This document shows, piece by piece, positions 38,266 through 47,753 of a DNA stretch of 64,000 bases; within the stretch, counting starts at the first letter, position 1, and the number at the start of each line of letters is the position of its first letter. The notes under the pieces are model-generated. The model did no database searches. It was not told the DNA's origin and was given only the letters and a program-made list of their open reading frames with translations. Both the position numbers and the translations under genes were made by a program. Location: the NCBI RefSeq assembly GCF_014164585.1, contig NZ_JACJFM010000019.1, positions 33,411 through 97,410 of the forward strand, read 5' to 3'. This stretch comes from Oceanospirillum sediminis. Its GTDB lineage: Bacteria > Pseudomonadota > Gammaproteobacteria > Pseudomonadales > Halomonadaceae.

Positions 38266-40110
38266 TCATGCGCTCTGATGGGAAACAGGGGGGAACAGGC
38301 GCACAGGCGAAGAATGTACAGGGAGAGATATTGTGAATTCAGCACCGCCAGTGTCACGATTCTCTGCCCGGATACCGCCCTGATGCATCTCTGCGATACT
38401 TCGACAAATCGGTAACCCCATGCCTAGCGCAGAATGCTTTGTAGTGAACTGCGTACTGAAGACCCGGTCCGTGCATTCAAGTCCGGGACCATTATCCTGT
38501 ACCCGGATAATATAGTGTTTACCGGTTGCTGACAGGGTCAGGTGGACTGCAGGGCTGGGGGTGTGATGATCTGATAAGGCTTCAACTGCATTACCAATCA
38601 GGTTCACCAGCATCTGTTTCAGCTGAATGTCATTGCCGATAATGACAGCCTGATCCTGATGGCAGGAAAAGATCAGATCAATATTATTTCTCCGGGCATT
38701 AAACAGGCACAGCTGAATACTTTCCCGGATAATAATCTGCAGATCTATCGGTTGTTGCGGATAATCCTGCTGGTCCAGCTGGCACCGGGTCTGACGGACA
38801 ATATCTGAAGCCATTTCGGCCTGATGTATCAGATGATACAGGGTTTCATTCAGTTTCTGAGGATTAATGTGCTGACGGCGACTGAAATTGATGGCTGCTC
38901 TGGCGTAATTTTTAATAGCTGCCAGCGGCTGATTCATCTCATGAGCGATGGTGGTCGCAACCTCCGCCATTGCCATCTGATTTTGTCTGAGTTGTAGCAG
39001 TTGTTCTGTTTCTTCAGACAGACGTTCTGCTCTGTGTTCAGAGTTCTGCTTCTGTATATAAAATCGCCAGGCCGCGATAGAAGCCAGCAGAGTGATCAAC
39101 CCGGACCATACCAGGCTATGTATGATGACTCCCGGAATGGCTGCCTGCTGTTCTCTGAACATAAAACCATCCAGAGAGAAATTATCCGGTAATAAACCTG
39201 CACTCTGAAAGATACCGGCGATACGCTGCCAGCGTTGCAGGCTCATATAACCCGGATCAATATAACTGGCTGCAATCAGATCTGTTGTAGCCTGGGCTTC
39301 TGCATTCAGATAAAAAGAATCCAGTTCAGGTGCATATTTTTCCATGATCAGAGAGATCATTGTATTACGATTCTGCAGAGCATAGCGCCAGCCTTTCAGT
39401 AATGCATTGCGCATGGCAATAACCTTCTCCGGATGCTGATTAGCGTAGCTTTCTGATGTGAACAGGGTATCGCCGTAAAAATCCAGTCCGATATCACGGG
39501 GTGAAAAAATCTGATAAGGAATACCGGCACGATTCGCAGCATAAGGATCGTCAGACATAAAAGCGGTCATTGCATCTGCCTGATACAGAGTATCTTTATC
39601 CAGAGCTGATACCTGGCCTGTATGAGGAGTCAGATTAATAGTATTGATATTGACTCCGGCCAGAATCAGATAAGCCAGCAGCTCTGCACTGTGTGGCTCA
39701 GCCATCAGAGTACGATGTTCAAGGTTTTTGACGGACTGGATGGCATCATCTCTGCGCGCAATTATGACAGAGGGAGAGTGCTGAAAGACAGATGCGACAG
39801 CAACAACCGGATAACCCTGTTGGCGTTCCAGTAACAGGGTGGAGTTACCTACTCCGAATTCTGCTTCACCATTGGCTACAATATAGGCGGGGGTGATATC
39901 CCGGCTACCGGGCATCAGTTCAACATGGAGACCTTCTGCTTTAAAGTATCCCTGATTAATAGCCGCGTAGAAACCGGCAAACTGAAATTTATGGTGCCAT
40001 TTCAACTGTACCCGAACGACAGGCAGTTTATTGGCTTGTATCTGTGAGGCGGGGAAGGATATCAGGTGCAAGGTAATCAGCAGACAGAGCCATGACTTCA
40101 CGCGGCGCAT
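38266..40110 (-). CDS. NMT1/THI5-like binding domain fused to histidine kinase
   Basis: 614 residues. Signal peptide (1-26), then a periplasmic NMT1/THI5-like ligand domain (30-~300: VVRVQLKWHHKFQFAGFYAAINQGYF, GNSTLLLERQQGYPVVAVASVFQHS), a membrane helix (about 330-352) and a kinase core: H-box TIAHEMNQPLAAIKNYAR, N-box NLIGNAVEALSD, G1 DNGPGLE and G2 GMGLPICRSI. Soluble NMT1-like proteins bind pyrimidine or thiamine precursors; the ligand here is unknown. No response regulator adjoins it on the same strand. SD AGGAGG. The gene has its own unit, oriented away from the binding-protein gene at 40624. Confidence 0.9.
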   Translation of the reverse strand: MRRVKSWLCLLITLHLISFPASQIQANKLPVVRVQLKWHHKFQFAGFYAAINQGYFKAEGLHVELMPGSRDITPAYIVANGEAEFGVGNSTLLLERQQGYPVVAVASVFQHSPSVIIARRDDAIQSVKNLEHRTLMAEPHSAELLAYLILAGVNINTINLTPHTGQVSALDKDTLYQADAMTAFMSDDPYAANRAGIPYQIFSPRDIGLDFYGDTLFTSESYANQHPEKVIAMRNALLKGWRYALQNRNTMISLIMEKYAPELDSFYLNAEAQATTDLIAASYIDPGYMSLQRWQRIAGIFQSAGLLPDNFSLDGFMFREQQAAIPGVIIHSLVWSGLITLLASIAAWRFYIQKQNSEHRAERLSEETEQLLQLRQNQMAMAEVATTIAHEMNQPLAAIKNYARAAINFSRRQHINPQKLNETLYHLIHQAEMASDIVRQTRCQLDQQDYPQQPIDLQIIIRESIQLCLFNARRNNIDLIFSCHQDQAVIIGNDIQLKQMLVNLIGNAVEALSDHHTPSPAVHLTLSATGKHYIIRVQDNGPGLECTDRVFSTQFTTKHSALGMGLPICRSIAEMHQGGIRAENRDTGGAEFTISLPVHSSPVRLFPPVSHQSA

Positions 40111-40286
40111 GATTTTCCTCCTGCTGTAAGATCTTTTTGCTGGAAATGACGCTGCTCAGTAAGTCGCAATCCCTGAAGTATGGAGAGACTTTCTTTTCAG
40201 GCTGTTATCAGCATAGAGGCTTTAATCAGAATAGAAACTATGGATATCCCTGGTTTATCTAATGAGTATTGTGGACCACCCCTGGG

Positions 40287-40448
40287 TTATATATCTGTCG
40301 GTCGGCGTCGTTTGGGGCAGAGCAGAAGCAGGTCTGCATTTTTTTTGATGCGTTTACGCCGGTATTCTATCTCAGCCTGTAAAGTGATAAATGTAGTGAA
40401 AAGCTCGTTATACAGACTGGATGGGTATTTCTGCTCCTGATAACTCAT
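40287..40448 (-). CDS. Possible small basic protein
   Basis: 53 codons beginning MSYQEQKYPSSLYNELF and ending in a basic tail (EYRRKRIKKNADLL, CPKRRRPTDI). AAGGTG lies 8 nt before the ATG. No family recognised. An overlapping plus-strand frame (40180-40440) has worse start context. Kept because of the SD and its amphipathic helix-like middle; it may be spurious. Confidence 0.4.
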   Translation of the reverse strand: MSYQEQKYPSSLYNELFTTFITLQAEIEYRRKRIKKNADLLLLCPKRRRPTDI

Positions 40449-40623
40449 GATGCACCTTAATATGTATATTTTTGACAGCTTAATAGTAGATCTGAATAGT
40501 CATCGATGTCACCAGGGTTATCCCGAGTTTTTACTTTAAAATAGTAACGAATTGTTTCTTTAGCCGCCTGGTGATGTAAGCAGAGGCTGACAGATAGCGT
40601 CGTATATATGGCGGCAGGCAGTG

Positions 40624-41490
40624 TTAACGGTTCTGGATACTTTGTACCAGTTCGTCTGGCAAAGCCCCACACAGGTAATGGCATACCAGAGCTTCCAGTT
40701 GTCCACTCTGTTCCAGCTGAGTGATTGTACGATTGATGGGGGCGAGCAGATCTTTTCTTTTCTGATGTATCCGAAGAGAAACCGGGCTGCTGGCATAAGG
40801 CAGAGAGATAATATAATTCAGTTGCTCGCTGCTTTGATAAAACAGTGCGGTTGCTTCTTTCATCAGACCGATATCATTCCAGCCTCTGTGCACCCTTTGC
40901 GCTATCTGCCATTGATTACTGAAATCTTCACGAATCAGGGTGTCTGGTACTGAAGTCCCTCTGACAGTGGCGACTCTGCGCCCTTTAAGATCTTTGAGGA
41001 TAAAAACCGGGAAAGATAATTCAGGCCGATAAATAATGACTTCGTTCACAATGCCAAACGGGCGACTGAACAGGGATGCCTGCTGCAGTGGGTAATCTTC
41101 TGACTGGTCTGCAATCACACCGGCTTCTATATCGATATATCCCTGTTCAAAATAAAGTTTAAGTCTGGCCTGTGATAGAGGGACAAACTCCAGTGTAAGA
41201 GACAGATGATCGGCTATAAGGCGTAGGGTGTCTGCGTAAATTCCCTGAAAGCGCCCTTCGCTGTCCTGCCAGAAAAACGGAATGACATCCGGTTGAGGGA
41301 CTCCGACTCTGATTATATCAGTCTGATCTCTGTTTTGTTCTACAGTCGGTTCACTGCCATACAGTGACTTCACCTGCAGGAACAGGATTAGCAGGCAGGT
41401 CTGAATCACTGCTGAAGCCAGTGTTGGTAAGATCGCTTTACTGACTGCTGTACCGTCCGTTAAATAAGTGCTTCTGGCACGAATAGACAT
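40624..41490 (-). CDS. Periplasmic solute-binding protein, amino-acid type (SBP family 3)
   Basis: 288 residues. A basic leader of about 20 residues precedes a hydrophobic export segment (AILPTLASAVIQTCLLILFL). The mature part reads IIRVGVPQPDVIPFFWQDSEGRFQGIYADTL, then GYIDIEAGVI, DLKGRRVATVRGTSV and a C-terminal LLAPINRTITQLEQSG: the family 3 fold. No permease or ATPase gene is nearby, so it may feed a sensor rather than a transporter. Divergent from the giant AraC-type regulator at 41623. Confidence 0.8.
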   Translation of the reverse strand: MSIRARSTYLTDGTAVSKAILPTLASAVIQTCLLILFLQVKSLYGSEPTVEQNRDQTDIIRVGVPQPDVIPFFWQDSEGRFQGIYADTLRLIADHLSLTLEFVPLSQARLKLYFEQGYIDIEAGVIADQSEDYPLQQASLFSRPFGIVNEVIIYRPELSFPVFILKDLKGRRVATVRGTSVPDTLIREDFSNQWQIAQRVHRGWNDIGLMKEATALFYQSSEQLNYIISLPYASSPVSLRIHQKRKDLLAPINRTITQLEQSGQLEALVCHYLCGALPDELVQSIQNR

Positions 41491-41622
41491 ATTTTATAAT
41501 TCACTTCTGCTGCTTTTTCAGGGCGGATGATGACTAAGCTATAAGTACATCCATGCCATTGGTTATCTCGTCAGACTGACGTCTGAACCCCTGGCGTTTC
41601 TATATCCGGAAAATCATTCAGC

Positions 41623-44600
41623 ATGTCAGATACTGCCGCAGGATCGCCTGATTCCAATCATTATAATGATGGCACACGCCCTCAGGGTGAAACCGCTTCT
41701 GCCCGTTTACTGGAGCCGGCATTACAACTGGTCAGACACTATCCTATGAACCAGTCCCAGGCACTCATTTCTGATTCTGATCCTCAGGTGGTGACTCGTT
41801 CTGATTTACGCCAGTATATTCTGGATTGCGTCGGGCTGACAGAGCAGGACTTTACCCGGCCCGATGCCCGTTTTCCGGCAGAACGCTTTATTCAGGTGCT
41901 GGATGCTCTGAGTCAGGCCACTGGTAATGAACGTATTGTGCTGAATCTGGCAGAAGCAACCCAGCCCAGAATGCTGGGATCTATTGGCTTTCTGATGACA
42001 ACAGCACCCACACTGGATCAGGCTTTTTCATCTCTGGCGGACTATCTGTCTTTGCTGTTTGAAGGACTGGAGCTGGTGATTGATCAGGATGATGATCTGA
42101 TTTTACTGACGCTGGATGCATCCGGACAACCCGCGAGGGTCATCGAGTATTTTACTGCTTGTCTGCTGAACTGGCCGCGTTGGTTAATTGGTTATCAGTT
42201 GCCTGTCATAGAGGTCTGCCTGATTAACCCTGCCCCGGATTATGAAACGGATTACCAGCGCTTTTTTGCTGCAGAGGTGGTGTTTAATGCCTCCTGCAAT
42301 CGTCTGACTGTCCAGACGAAACACTGGCATAAAGTCTGTCAGGAAGCGAATGCAGAGATGTACCAATTACATCAGGAGTTTGCGGATGCGCTCCTGAGTA
42401 AGCAGGGGCAGAAGTCAGCGTTAAATGCCCGAATTCGTGGACTTATCCGGCAGAAGCTGATGGAACAGGGAGAGTCCGTTCGTCGTGAAGAGATTGCTGC
42501 TGCCATAGGCATGAGTCTCAGAACATTGCAGCGCAAACTGGGAGAAACCGGCACCAATTTTCAACAGATCTATGATCAGACCCGTAAAGCGTTTTGTCTG
42601 CAGCTGGTGGAGAGAGATCAGCTCAGTTTCGGAGAGATCGCTTTTCAGCTGGGCTTTTCTAACCAATCCGCATTTCAGAAAGCCTTTAAACGTTGGTTTG
42701 CGATGCCCCCCAGCCATTACCGCAGACAATTGAAACCGATCTCTGCGGATAACCGGGTTGTGCCGGAAAATAATTATGATGATGTCAGGGCTGACCTGTC
42801 AGAGTTATTAGCTCAACTGGATAATCTGGTGTCTGGGTTTAATCAGTTCTGTCAGGAGATGCTGAAACGGGCTGCTGTTGCCGGGGAGCGTTTTGATTTG
42901 CACATTCTGGCAGAACAAACCGGTAATCCGCTGGCGCGTCTGGTGGTTAATCTGTGGCCGGCCGAACAGAATGGGCTGATTACTCTGGAACAGAAAAAGC
43001 ATGATCAGGTGTTTTTCTGTTTTAACGATGCTTCGCTGCGCAGTGCCTTATATCAAAGGCTGGATGAAGCGACGAAATATCTGTACCACCTCGAGTGGGG
43101 GAAGAGCCTGTTTGATCGTTTGCCACCTGTCCCTGCTCTGGATAATCTGGCTGAAGCCCTGTTTCATCTTAATAGAGGTTTTCAGGCGCATACTGATGCA
43201 GGCCCGATCCGTGAACGAGATAGTAAAGAGATTAAAACAGAGAGGGCGGTCGATACTGACAGCCAGCCTGTTTTCTGGCTGGAGATATCCACAGCCTCAT
43301 TCCGGACGCGTTTATTTCAGCTGAACTCTTTGGCTGCACTCAGATGTCAGCAGCAGCAGAATTTTGATCAGGCCAGCCGGTATCTGACACAAGCCGGACG
43401 TTATCTGACGCAAGAAACAGTGCTGCCCTATTCCGACAACTCGGATACGGTAGCTGAACTGGATGTATCGGCACTGAAGAAGCAGTTGCTGTTACAGAAA
43501 GCGGAGTTAAAACTCTCTGCCGGGCAGCCAGATAATGCTGAGCTTTGCCTGCAACAGTTATCTGATGCGTTTACCGTGCTTACAGCAGAAGAACAGCTGC
43601 AAAGCCGTTTAATTCTGAGTCGGGTTTTTCAGTTCCGGGGCTGGCAGGATAAGGCGCTTGAGTTGCTGTTGCTTCATCTGGAACATCTGGAACTGGCGCT
43701 GCCGGATCAGCAGACGCATCAGCTCTCTTTTCTGTTATCCCGTTTACAACAGATTTGTGTCCGGGAATACCTGATTGATGACATGGTTGGGGCGCATGTC
43801 TCAGCCGGACCACTTTCAGGCAGACAGGCATCGCAAGACCATGAATCTGTGCCGGATCATGCCGATGCAGTCGCTGATATCCACCATCCTGAAACACCGG
43901 CTTCTATCCGACTGCTGACTTTACAGCTATTACAGCAGGTCAGTTTACTGGCTCGTCAGCAAGGGCAGCCTTTGCTGACCGCGTGTGCGATTAGCCGTAT
44001 GACAGAGATGTGTCTGAATGATAATAGTGAAGATACTCAGCGTTTCCGGTCATTTACATTTATCAGTTACGCCTGGGTCGCCAGCTGGTTCTGCGCTGAT
44101 TTCAGAATTGCCCGACATTTTTCCGGACACTATCAGCAATATGGACCTGCAGATAATGCTGAAGAGATTAGTGCAGATCTGGTGTTTAACAGTCTGGTTG
44201 GGCACTGGTTTTATCCTGTCAGACAAATTATCCACAACATTCAGCAGATTCGTCAGTTAACCCGGCAGCAGGGTTATGGCCTTAAATTCAGCGAGAGTTG
44301 TTTACTGGACTGCCAGTTATCTCTGTTCTCGACCAGAACATTACCGGAACAGTTGCAGTTTGTCCGGAAAACCAAAGAGCAGCTGGAGCAGCGTCAGCAA
44401 CATTTTCGCGCTGATCAGATACAGCAATCTTCTGTTGTTTTACTGGAAGTACTGGCTGGCACACGTAGCATACCGGATCAGCCTGTTTATTCTGATGGCT
44501 GGCAGGCCTCTGCTCTGATTATGGGGGCTTTCTGGTCTGATAAGCAGGCTCTCTGGCCTGAACTTTATTGCTGGGAAGCCCGGCTGGATAATGAGTTACC

Positions 44601-45033
44601 CGGTTATTTTGTGCTGAGCGAAATTGTTTTTTGTACTGCGATGATGCGACTTATTTTGTCGCAGAATGAGCAGCAGCTCAGTCGCCGTCGACAGAGGGTT
44701 ATTGAACAGCAGGAGTCTCGTCTGGAGATCTGGGCTCAACATTGCTCCGATAATTTCTCTGCTCGCTTACGGCTTATCCAGGCAGAAAAAGCCCGTATTC
44801 TGGATCAGCCACCAGAGTCTCTGTATGAACAGGCCATCGCTGGTTTTGAACAGATCGGCTGGCCGCTGCATCAGGCGTTGTCCTTTGAGCGTTATGGTGC
44901 TTATCTTATGAATAAACAGCTGACAGTGCTGGCGCGTTTCTGTCTTGAAAAAGCACGGCGTATTTATCTGCATCAGGGAATGCTACCCAGAGCGAAACAA
45001 CTGGAACATGATCTGGCTTTGCTGGCAAAATAG
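41623..45033 (+). CDS. Giant AraC-family regulator with TPR/STAND-like C-terminal region
   Basis: 1136 residues. Residues 20-~235 match the N-terminal domain of OruR/ArgR-type AraC regulators (ITGFL-like SIGFLMTTAPTLDQAFSSLADYLS). An AraC DNA-binding domain follows at about 265-370 (REEIAAAIGMSLRTLQRKL and FGEIAFQLGFSNQSAFQKAFKRW). The remaining ~765 residues are helical: a winged-helix-like part (NPLARLVVNLWPAEQNGLI), then repeats rich in Q, L and A that resemble the TPR region found after the ATPase of STAND regulators and large sensor kinases (FQLNSLAALRCQQQQNFDQA). I see no P-loop. Followed 51 bases later by a response-regulator gene. Role unknown; DNA-binding activator is likely. Confidence 0.82.
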   Translation: MSDTAAGSPDSNHYNDGTRPQGETASARLLEPALQLVRHYPMNQSQALISDSDPQVVTRSDLRQYILDCVGLTEQDFTRPDARFPAERFIQVLDALSQATGNERIVLNLAEATQPRMLGSIGFLMTTAPTLDQAFSSLADYLSLLFEGLELVIDQDDDLILLTLDASGQPARVIEYFTACLLNWPRWLIGYQLPVIEVCLINPAPDYETDYQRFFAAEVVFNASCNRLTVQTKHWHKVCQEANAEMYQLHQEFADALLSKQGQKSALNARIRGLIRQKLMEQGESVRREEIAAAIGMSLRTLQRKLGETGTNFQQIYDQTRKAFCLQLVERDQLSFGEIAFQLGFSNQSAFQKAFKRWFAMPPSHYRRQLKPISADNRVVPENNYDDVRADLSELLAQLDNLVSGFNQFCQEMLKRAAVAGERFDLHILAEQTGNPLARLVVNLWPAEQNGLITLEQKKHDQVFFCFNDASLRSALYQRLDEATKYLYHLEWGKSLFDRLPPVPALDNLAEALFHLNRGFQAHTDAGPIRERDSKEIKTERAVDTDSQPVFWLEISTASFRTRLFQLNSLAALRCQQQQNFDQASRYLTQAGRYLTQETVLPYSDNSDTVAELDVSALKKQLLLQKAELKLSAGQPDNAELCLQQLSDAFTVLTAEEQLQSRLILSRVFQFRGWQDKALELLLLHLEHLELALPDQQTHQLSFLLSRLQQICVREYLIDDMVGAHVSAGPLSGRQASQDHESVPDHADAVADIHHPETPASIRLLTLQLLQQVSLLARQQGQPLLTACAISRMTEMCLNDNSEDTQRFRSFTFISYAWVASWFCADFRIARHFSGHYQQYGPADNAEEISADLVFNSLVGHWFYPVRQIIHNIQQIRQLTRQQGYGLKFSESCLLDCQLSLFSTRTLPEQLQFVRKTKEQLEQRQQHFRADQIQQSSVVLLEVLAGTRSIPDQPVYSDGWQASALIMGAFWSDKQALWPELYCWEARLDNELPGYFVLSEIVFCTAMMRLILSQNEQQLSRRRQRVIEQQESRLEIWAQHCSDNFSARLRLIQAEKARILDQPPESLYEQAIAGFEQIGWPLHQALSFERYGAYLMNKQLTVLARFCLEKARRIYLHQGMLPRAKQLEHDLALLAK

Positions 45034-45084
45034 AGCGGTATCAATTTCAATAACAATATTCTGACGATAGCATCGCATTCCCCT

Positions 45085-46134
45085 ATGACGCCCTGGAAAA
45101 TACTGGTTGTTGATGACGAAGAAGGCATTCATGGCATTACGCGCATGATCTTTCGGGACTATGAGTTTGAGCAGCGCCCGATAGAGCTGATCAGTGCCAT
45201 GAGTGGCAAAGAGGCCAGGGCACAGTTGCAGCAACACCCGGATATTGTACTGGTGTTACTGGATGTCGTGATGGAAACCGAAAATGAAGGTTTGCAGCTG
45301 GTCGATTACATCCGAAATGATCTGGTTAATAAGGATATGCGAATTATCCTGCGTACCGGGCATCCCGGATATGCACCAGAGGCTCAGGTTATTATCCAGT
45401 ACGATATCAATGACTATCTCAGCAAAGCTGAATTGTCTGCTTCACGGCTACTGACATCTGTGGTTGTCGCGCTGCGTTCCTGGCGGGATATCCGGCAGGC
45501 CCATGAAGCTGCCCCGTTACAGGAAGATGAGTCTCAGCAGGTTGAACTGATGCAGGCTCTTGCAGTACAGGTGCAGCAGCAACTCTCTCCTGTATTACGC
45601 AACAGCCAGCGCTTAATGCAACTGGATCTGAATCCTGTCGCCCGTGATCTGATTGCCACGCTGCATAGTCAGCATCTGCGACTGGATCATACTATTGCGC
45701 TGCTGAATTCAACGGTGCCGGTGTCATCCAGCCAGGTATCCTCTCCGCAACAATGTCTGGATCAGTTACTGCAAATTTTTCTGCCACAGAGTCGGGCAGA
45801 AGGCTGGTTAATTGATTATCGGATCGACTCATCTGTCCCTGAAACCCTGCCTCTGGCAACAGAGCACCTTATGTCGGTACTGGTCAGCTGCACAGAACTG
45901 GTACTCTTGCAGTCCGGAGGACATGACCTGAAGATCAGTCTGATATGTACTGCTGAACAAAGCCTGATTATTCAGACCGGACTCAGTTCCGGACAGCCTG
46001 TGTTTGACCATTCATCATGGGCGCAGTATCTGCGGTTAAAGCTGGAACAACAGTGTCGGTATCTGAATGGGACTATGACAGAAATTGATGAAGGTGGTGT
46101 GATTGAATGTAACCTGGTAATAAAGGCAGTGTAG
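45085..46134 (+). CDS. Response regulator with kinase-like C-terminus lacking catalytic motifs
   Basis: 349 residues. Receiver domain 1-~140: KILVVDDEEGIHGITRMIF, phospho-Asp in LVLLDVVMETENEGLQLV and the Lys of NDYLSKAELSA; this resembles receivers of DUF3369-HD-GYP proteins. Residues 150-349 look like a DHp plus ATPase layout (LMQALAVQVQQQLSPVLRNSQRLM then a beta-rich end) but have no H-box histidine, N-box or glycine boxes. No DNA-binding or enzyme domain is visible. It may be a phosphate sink, anti-kinase or scaffold. Lies 51 bases after the AraC-type gene; start context is weak (no clear SD). Confidence 0.8.
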   Translation: MTPWKILVVDDEEGIHGITRMIFRDYEFEQRPIELISAMSGKEARAQLQQHPDIVLVLLDVVMETENEGLQLVDYIRNDLVNKDMRIILRTGHPGYAPEAQVIIQYDINDYLSKAELSASRLLTSVVVALRSWRDIRQAHEAAPLQEDESQQVELMQALAVQVQQQLSPVLRNSQRLMQLDLNPVARDLIATLHSQHLRLDHTIALLNSTVPVSSSQVSSPQQCLDQLLQIFLPQSRAEGWLIDYRIDSSVPETLPLATEHLMSVLVSCTELVLLQSGGHDLKISLICTAEQSLIIQTGLSSGQPVFDHSSWAQYLRLKLEQQCRYLNGTMTEIDEGGVIECNLVIKAV

Positions 46135-46310
46135 GTTACATCGGAATTCTGCCCTGAATCAGCAAGACAGAGTCTGATCCGTTATGGGCAGTCTATCTGG
46201 TTCTTTTACCTGTACTCCTTCTGCACCGCCCATATTGGTTCTGGCATGCCCCGGTTTGCACCAGTGATAAGAATTGCTGGCATAGGGTTTTCCGGCATTA
46301 TTAAACGATA

Positions 46311-46345
46311 AAAGCTCTCTGATAAAGGAAATCAGAGAGCTTATT
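46311..46345. terminator. Terminator-like hairpin between converging genes
   Basis: AAGCTCTCTGAT (46312-46323)/ATCAGAGAGCTT (46331-46342) with a 7-nt loop. The minus-strand side continues in TTTT, the plus side in TTATT, so it can serve both the response-regulator gene and the small gene at 46432. Confidence 0.7.
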
Positions 46346-46431
46346 CAGATCAGCTAAAACAGTATGCAGGATTTTGTCTGACCGATAAATTAGTCTGCCC
46401 TGATCTGTAGGCAGGTCTGAAAACTGTGCAT

Positions 46432-46650
46432 TCAGTCTGCCAGCATCACACAGCCTTCCTGAGAACGATGCTGCTTTTCAATCCATTGTTCAGCACTGGC
46501 CAGATCGTTGGCGTAAAACACGATACGGGGGACAGGTTTAAGGAAACCGTTGTGACCCATGTCGTAACGATAAACCCAGAAACTGTCTTCTGCGAACTGG
46601 CGAATTTTTAAAGCAAACTGAACAGGAGTAATAGGATTGTAAATGCTCAT
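46432..46650 (-). CDS. Unknown 72-residue protein, paralogue of the gene at 49117
   Basis: Begins MSIYNPITPVQFALKIRQFA and contains WVYRYDMGHNG, PVPRIVFYAND and GCVMLAD. Aligns without gaps to the 75-residue protein at 49117-49344, with 46 of 72 residues identical by my count. I chose the start shared with the paralogue; an ATG 24 bases upstream (46674) adds 8 residues not found there. No signal peptide or membrane helix. I do not recognise the family. Retained similarity between divergent DNA copies argues that both are real genes. Confidence 0.78.
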   Translation of the reverse strand: MSIYNPITPVQFALKIRQFAEDSFWVYRYDMGHNGFLKPVPRIVFYANDLASAEQWIEKQHRSQEGCVMLAD

Positions 46651-47753
46651 GGTCGTTGTTTTGTTTTTCTGCATTAAATCAGGCTAATGGACGCCGCGAC
46701 TATCAGGCGGCACGATCTGTGTTCTCAGTTTGATCTTCAGAACCGGGATGACTATTGCCGGTCTGAGTATTACCTGCCCGGATGAGAGGCATTGATTCAT
46801 TGCGATTCATAAACGGCAGAGAATCGTTTCATGCTTGCAGCATCAGGGCTGGTATTTCTTGTATTATTCCATCGCATGATCAGACCTTCAGGCTGTTGCG
46901 ACCTGATTTATTGTCGATGATGTTTGCTCTGGAATCTGTCAGTGATGCGACCTTTTTTTTAAATTGCGGACACCCGATACAGTGGATCGGCGAACTACAG
47001 ACAGCTTTAGCCGACAACGGGTATCCGCATAAGGACACTTATGACAGGGCGCATTCTGGTTCAGTTGAGCAACAGCTTAAATTCGATTGGATCAAACTAA
47101 GCGCTCACCTGAATCAAACTAAGAGAAAAAGGGCTGAGATATACACATGGATAGGCAGAGTTAACTGAGGTTGGACATATGATGGTTTTTGCTGTTCGCT
47201 GGTGGATGTAACCCGGAGTACTACACCGCGCAGAAGCGTTGATTACGTGGCCATCACTGGCCTGGTCATCGCAATGAGAAGTTGAGTAATCAAAAGCCAG
47301 GGTACTCCTGATAATAGATGCCGTACATTGTAGTGTTGAGTTACAAGGCACAAAGACATTGTTGTAATCTAATGAAACTGGTGTCTCACCGTCTTCATGT
47401 ATCGATGGTGTGAATTTATATCTACTGATATATTTTTTTGTCTGATGGCAGATAATCTATCGTATTATGTTTTTTTCTGTCATGTATTGGTTGTAGAGTG
47501 TTAATGTTTGTGAGGGTGTCTATCTTTATTGGGTGTTGATTTTTTAACAGCGCTTTGATGTGAATGCTTATAGGGTCAGATAACAGCAATGTAATTGGAG
47601 GTTTGTACCATTTACAGTTCTGTTATCTGATATATCAGACCCTTTTTACTGGATAGTTTATATTGATATTCGACTGGTAATACTCTGGGTGTCGATATAA
47701 ACACTTGTCTGTATACATCCCTATAGAATTTACATCAGATGTTCACAGACCGC
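46651..47753. other. 1.1-kb region without a convincing gene
   Basis: The left part (46651-47170) has an open plus-strand frame of 128 codons (46782-47168) with no SD, a T8 run inside and no recognisable motif; I do not call it. An 11-nt direct repeat ATCAAACTAAG lies near 47090-47125. The right part (47170-47753) is A/T-rich and holds one strong inverted repeat with a T-tail (47573-47647, separate entry). It may be a decayed gene or a region of short transcripts. Confidence 0.5.
47573..47647 (+). ncRNA. Candidate short structured RNA with terminator-like end
   Basis: GGGTCAGATAACAG (47573-47586) pairs with CTGTTATCT (47620-47628) and, past a 9-nt bulge, GACCC (47638-47642), followed at once by TTTTT. 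The bulge region also forms a perfect 14-bp palindrome TCTGATATATCAGA (47626-47639), so two alternative folds compete. No plus-strand gene upstream needs a terminator here. Confidence 0.4.

Noticed and set aside
40180..40440. 86-codon plus-strand frame between the NMT1-kinase and binding-protein genes
   Set aside because: Antisense to a smaller minus-strand frame that has a good SD; many rare residues and no recognisable content.
46782..47168. Open 128-codon plus-strand frame in the gene-poor region
   Set aside because: No SD, an internal T8 run, amino-acid mix unlike its neighbours, no motif; could be a relic but I cannot support it.
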